In this document: one piece after another, positions 6,528 through 7,776 of the stretch | Layout: every line of letters begins with the position of its first letter | Numbering within the stretch: position 1 is the stretch's first letter | Assembly (NCBI GenBank): GCA_903958915.1 | Contig: CAJBVC010000285.1 | Span: 1-7,776, forward strand | Reading direction: 5' to 3' | Origin: an uncultured beta proteobacterium | Lineage (GTDB): Bacteria; Pseudomonadota; Gammaproteobacteria; Burkholderiales; Burkholderiaceae_C | Length of the DNA: 7,776 bases | Position numbers and translations under genes: made by a program | Notes under the pieces: generated by a model | Told to the model about the DNA's origin: nothing | Databases searched by the model: none | Seen by the model: the letters and a program-made list of their open reading frames with translations, nothing else

Positions 6528-6698
6528 ATGTTGAAAGCACGCCAAATTCTATTCAGTATGGTTGCCCTTGGTGCCTGTGTGCTGAATTTGTCAGCCTGTG
6601 GACAAACCGGGGACCTCTATATGCCAAGCCCGGCAAATACGCCCAAAGCCACCAAGGCCACCGAAGTGCCCGGACAAACGCCTTCTGTTTCACCTTGA
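6528..6698 (+). CDS. lptM: LptM-type (YifL) small lipoprotein
   Basis: This 56-residue lipoprotein has a signal peptide (residues 1-23: a basic MLKAR start, then a hydrophobic core) ending in lipobox L21-S22-A23-C24. The mature start [10 protein letters not shown] is the hallmark of the LptM/YifL family (CGxxGxLYxP), and a Pro/Thr/Lys-rich low-complexity tail follows. In E. coli the homologue binds the LptD/LptE lipopolysaccharide translocon and helps LptD mature; the same role here is inference. Genes of this family commonly sit between cyaY and an amino-acid/DAP pathway gene (dapF in E. coli, lysA here). The frame is open upstream to 6258, but that part is antisense to cyaY and the signal peptide fixes the start at ATG 6528. 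There is no Shine-Dalgarno upstream. lysA follows after 16 bases, probably in the same transcript. Confidence 0.9.
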   Translation: MLKARQILFSMVALGACVLNLSACGQTGDLYMPSPANTPKATKATEVPGQTPSVSP

Positions 6699-6714
6699 AC
6701 CCTTTGTTTACCCT

Positions 6715-7776
6715 ATGACCCCAACGACGCTTCCAGGTGCCCCCCATATTCATTACTCCGACCGGCAGTTGTATGTAGAAGAATGCGAGCTGACGAGCCT
6801 TGCACAGACCTACGGCACCCCGCTTTTTGTTTATTCCAAAGCCTCCATGCTGGCAGCTCTGGCGGCCTACCAACGGGGTTTTGCGGGGCGCAACGCACAG
6901 ATCTGCTACGCCATGAAGGCCAATTCATCGCTCGCGATCCTGCAGCTGTTTGCGCAATCGGGTTGTGGCTTCGACATCGTCTCTGGGGGCGAACTGGCTC
7001 GCGCACTGGCCGCTGGCGCTGAAGCGACAAAGATCATTTTCTCCGGCGTTGGCAAGACACGCCTCGAAATGCGTGAAGCGCTGCTGGCCGGGATTGGCTG
7101 CTTCAATGTGGAGAGCGAGGCTGAAATCGACGTTCTCAACGAAGTCGCACTGGCCAGCGGAAGAGTCGCGCCGATCAGCATTCGCGTCAACCCCAATGTG
7201 GACCCCAAGACCCACCCGTACATTTCCACTGGTCTGAAGGGCAACAAGTTCGGCATTGCCCACGAGCGCACATTGGCGACCTACCAGCGTGCATCGGCAC
7301 TTGCAGGCTTGCGTATCGTCGGGATCGACTGCCATATCGGATCGCAGATCACCAGCGAGGCCCCGTACCTCGATGCGATGGACCGCATGCTGGATCTGGT
7401 GACCAGCATCGAGAACGCTGGAATACCCATTGAGCACATTGATTTTGGTGGTGGCCTGGGAATTGACTACAACGGCGATGCGCCACCACAGGCAGACGCC
7501 TTGTGGGCCCAATTGCTGGAGCGACTCGACGCGCGGGGTTTTGGCCAGCGCAAGTTGATGATCGAGCCCGGCCGATCGCTGGTGGGCAACGCTGGCGTCT
7601 GCGTGACCGAAGTGCTGTACGTGAAGCCCGGTGATCAAAAGAACTTCTGCATCGTTGATGCAGCGATGAACGACCTGCCACGGCCGGCGATGTACCAGGC
7701 ATTTCACGCCATCGTACCTCTGCAGCAAGACCCTTCTGTGGCCGACCGTAGCTTGGTGATGGACGTGGTGGGGCCG
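6715..7776 (+). CDS. lysA: LysA, diaminopimelate decarboxylase (first 354 codons; 3' end outside window)
   Basis: LysA is a PLP enzyme that decarboxylates meso-diaminopimelate to L-lysine, the last step of the DAP pathway. The frame is open from ATG 6715 to the window edge. It shows the fold-type III barrel motifs in order: CYAMKANS with PLP-binding Lys68; GFDIVSGGEL (85-94); SIRVNPNVDP with STGLKGNKFGI (155-181); DCHIGSQ (205-211); the phosphate-binding DFGGGLGIDY (243-252); IEPGRSLVGNAG (283-294); and VDAAMNDLPRPAMY (314-327). The sequence stops at VMDVVGP, just before the expected CESxD motif with the catalytic Cys. Family proteins are about 415-430 residues, so some 60-75 are missing. No Shine-Dalgarno is seen before the ATG (CCCTTTGTTTACCCT). 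It lies 16 bases after lptM and is probably cotranscribed. It competes with peptidoglycan precursor synthesis for meso-DAP. Confidence 0.95.
   Translation, partial: MTPTTLPGAPHIHYSDRQLYVEECELTSLAQTYGTPLFVYSKASMLAALAAYQRGFAGRNAQICYAMKANSSLAILQLFAQSGCGFDIVSGGELARALAAGAEATKIIFSGVGKTRLEMREALLAGIGCFNVESEAEIDVLNEVALASGRVAPISIRVNPNVDPKTHPYISTGLKGNKFGIAHERTLATYQRASALAGLRIVGIDCHIGSQITSEAPYLDAMDRMLDLVTSIENAGIPIEHIDFGGGLGIDYNGDAPPQADALWAQLLERLDARGFGQRKLMIEPGRSLVGNAGVCVTEVLYVKPGDQKNFCIVDAAMNDLPRPAMYQAFHAIVPLQQDPSVADRSLVMDVVGP

Noticed and set aside
6516..6545. Upstream TTG start for cyaY
   Set aside because: It adds ten residues beyond the usual frataxin length and overlaps lptM. ATG 6515 gives the standard N-terminus.
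6925..7728. Long open frame (267 codons) on the minus strand opposite lysA
   Set aside because: It lies wholly antisense to a well-supported lysA with all its motifs. The protein has no recognisable domain, and long antisense frames are common opposite GC-biased codons.

Overview
The window reads as ordinary, intact chromosomal core sequence from a betaproteobacterium, most likely of the order Burkholderiales and perhaps Comamonadaceae. That placement is an inference from the gene order (pilQPONM, divergent ponA, then cyaY, lptM, lysA), from the protein sequences and from the moderate-to-high GC content. There is no insertion sequence, tRNA, rRNA, CRISPR array or phage-like segment, and every reading frame looks unbroken.

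Left half (1-3555, minus strand): the type IV pilus alignment operon, transcribed right to left as pilM, pilN, pilO, pilP, pilQ. pilQ runs off the left edge, so only its first 207 codons are present. Three of the four junctions are 4-base start/stop overlaps (GTGA or ATGA); the fourth (pilN-pilO) is 12 bases. PilM (cytoplasmic, actin-like) binds the N-terminus of PilN. PilN and PilO span the inner membrane. The lipoprotein PilP links them to the outer-membrane secretin PilQ.

Middle (3556-3815): a 260-base divergent spacer. It holds a credible extended -10 promoter for pilM with an A-rich upstream stretch. I could not place a convincing promoter for ponA.

Right half: ponA (3816-6185, plus) encodes a class A penicillin-binding protein with both glycosyltransferase and transpeptidase motifs. 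It ends tail to tail with cyaY (6186-6515, minus; bacterial frataxin), the two stop codons being adjacent. Twelve bases beyond the cyaY start, and divergent from it, is a 56-residue lipoprotein of the LptM (YifL) type (6528-6698, plus). lysA (6715 to the right edge, plus; diaminopimelate decarboxylase) follows 16 bases later and is cut just before its conserved CESxD region.

Functionally the window joins envelope machines: a pilus apparatus that must cross the peptidoglycan, a peptidoglycan synthase, a small lipoprotein linked to outer-membrane biogenesis, and the enzyme that draws meso-diaminopimelate from cell-wall precursor towards lysine. I found no undescribed system. The findings are modest observations on starts, overlaps, hairpins and a few residue variants.
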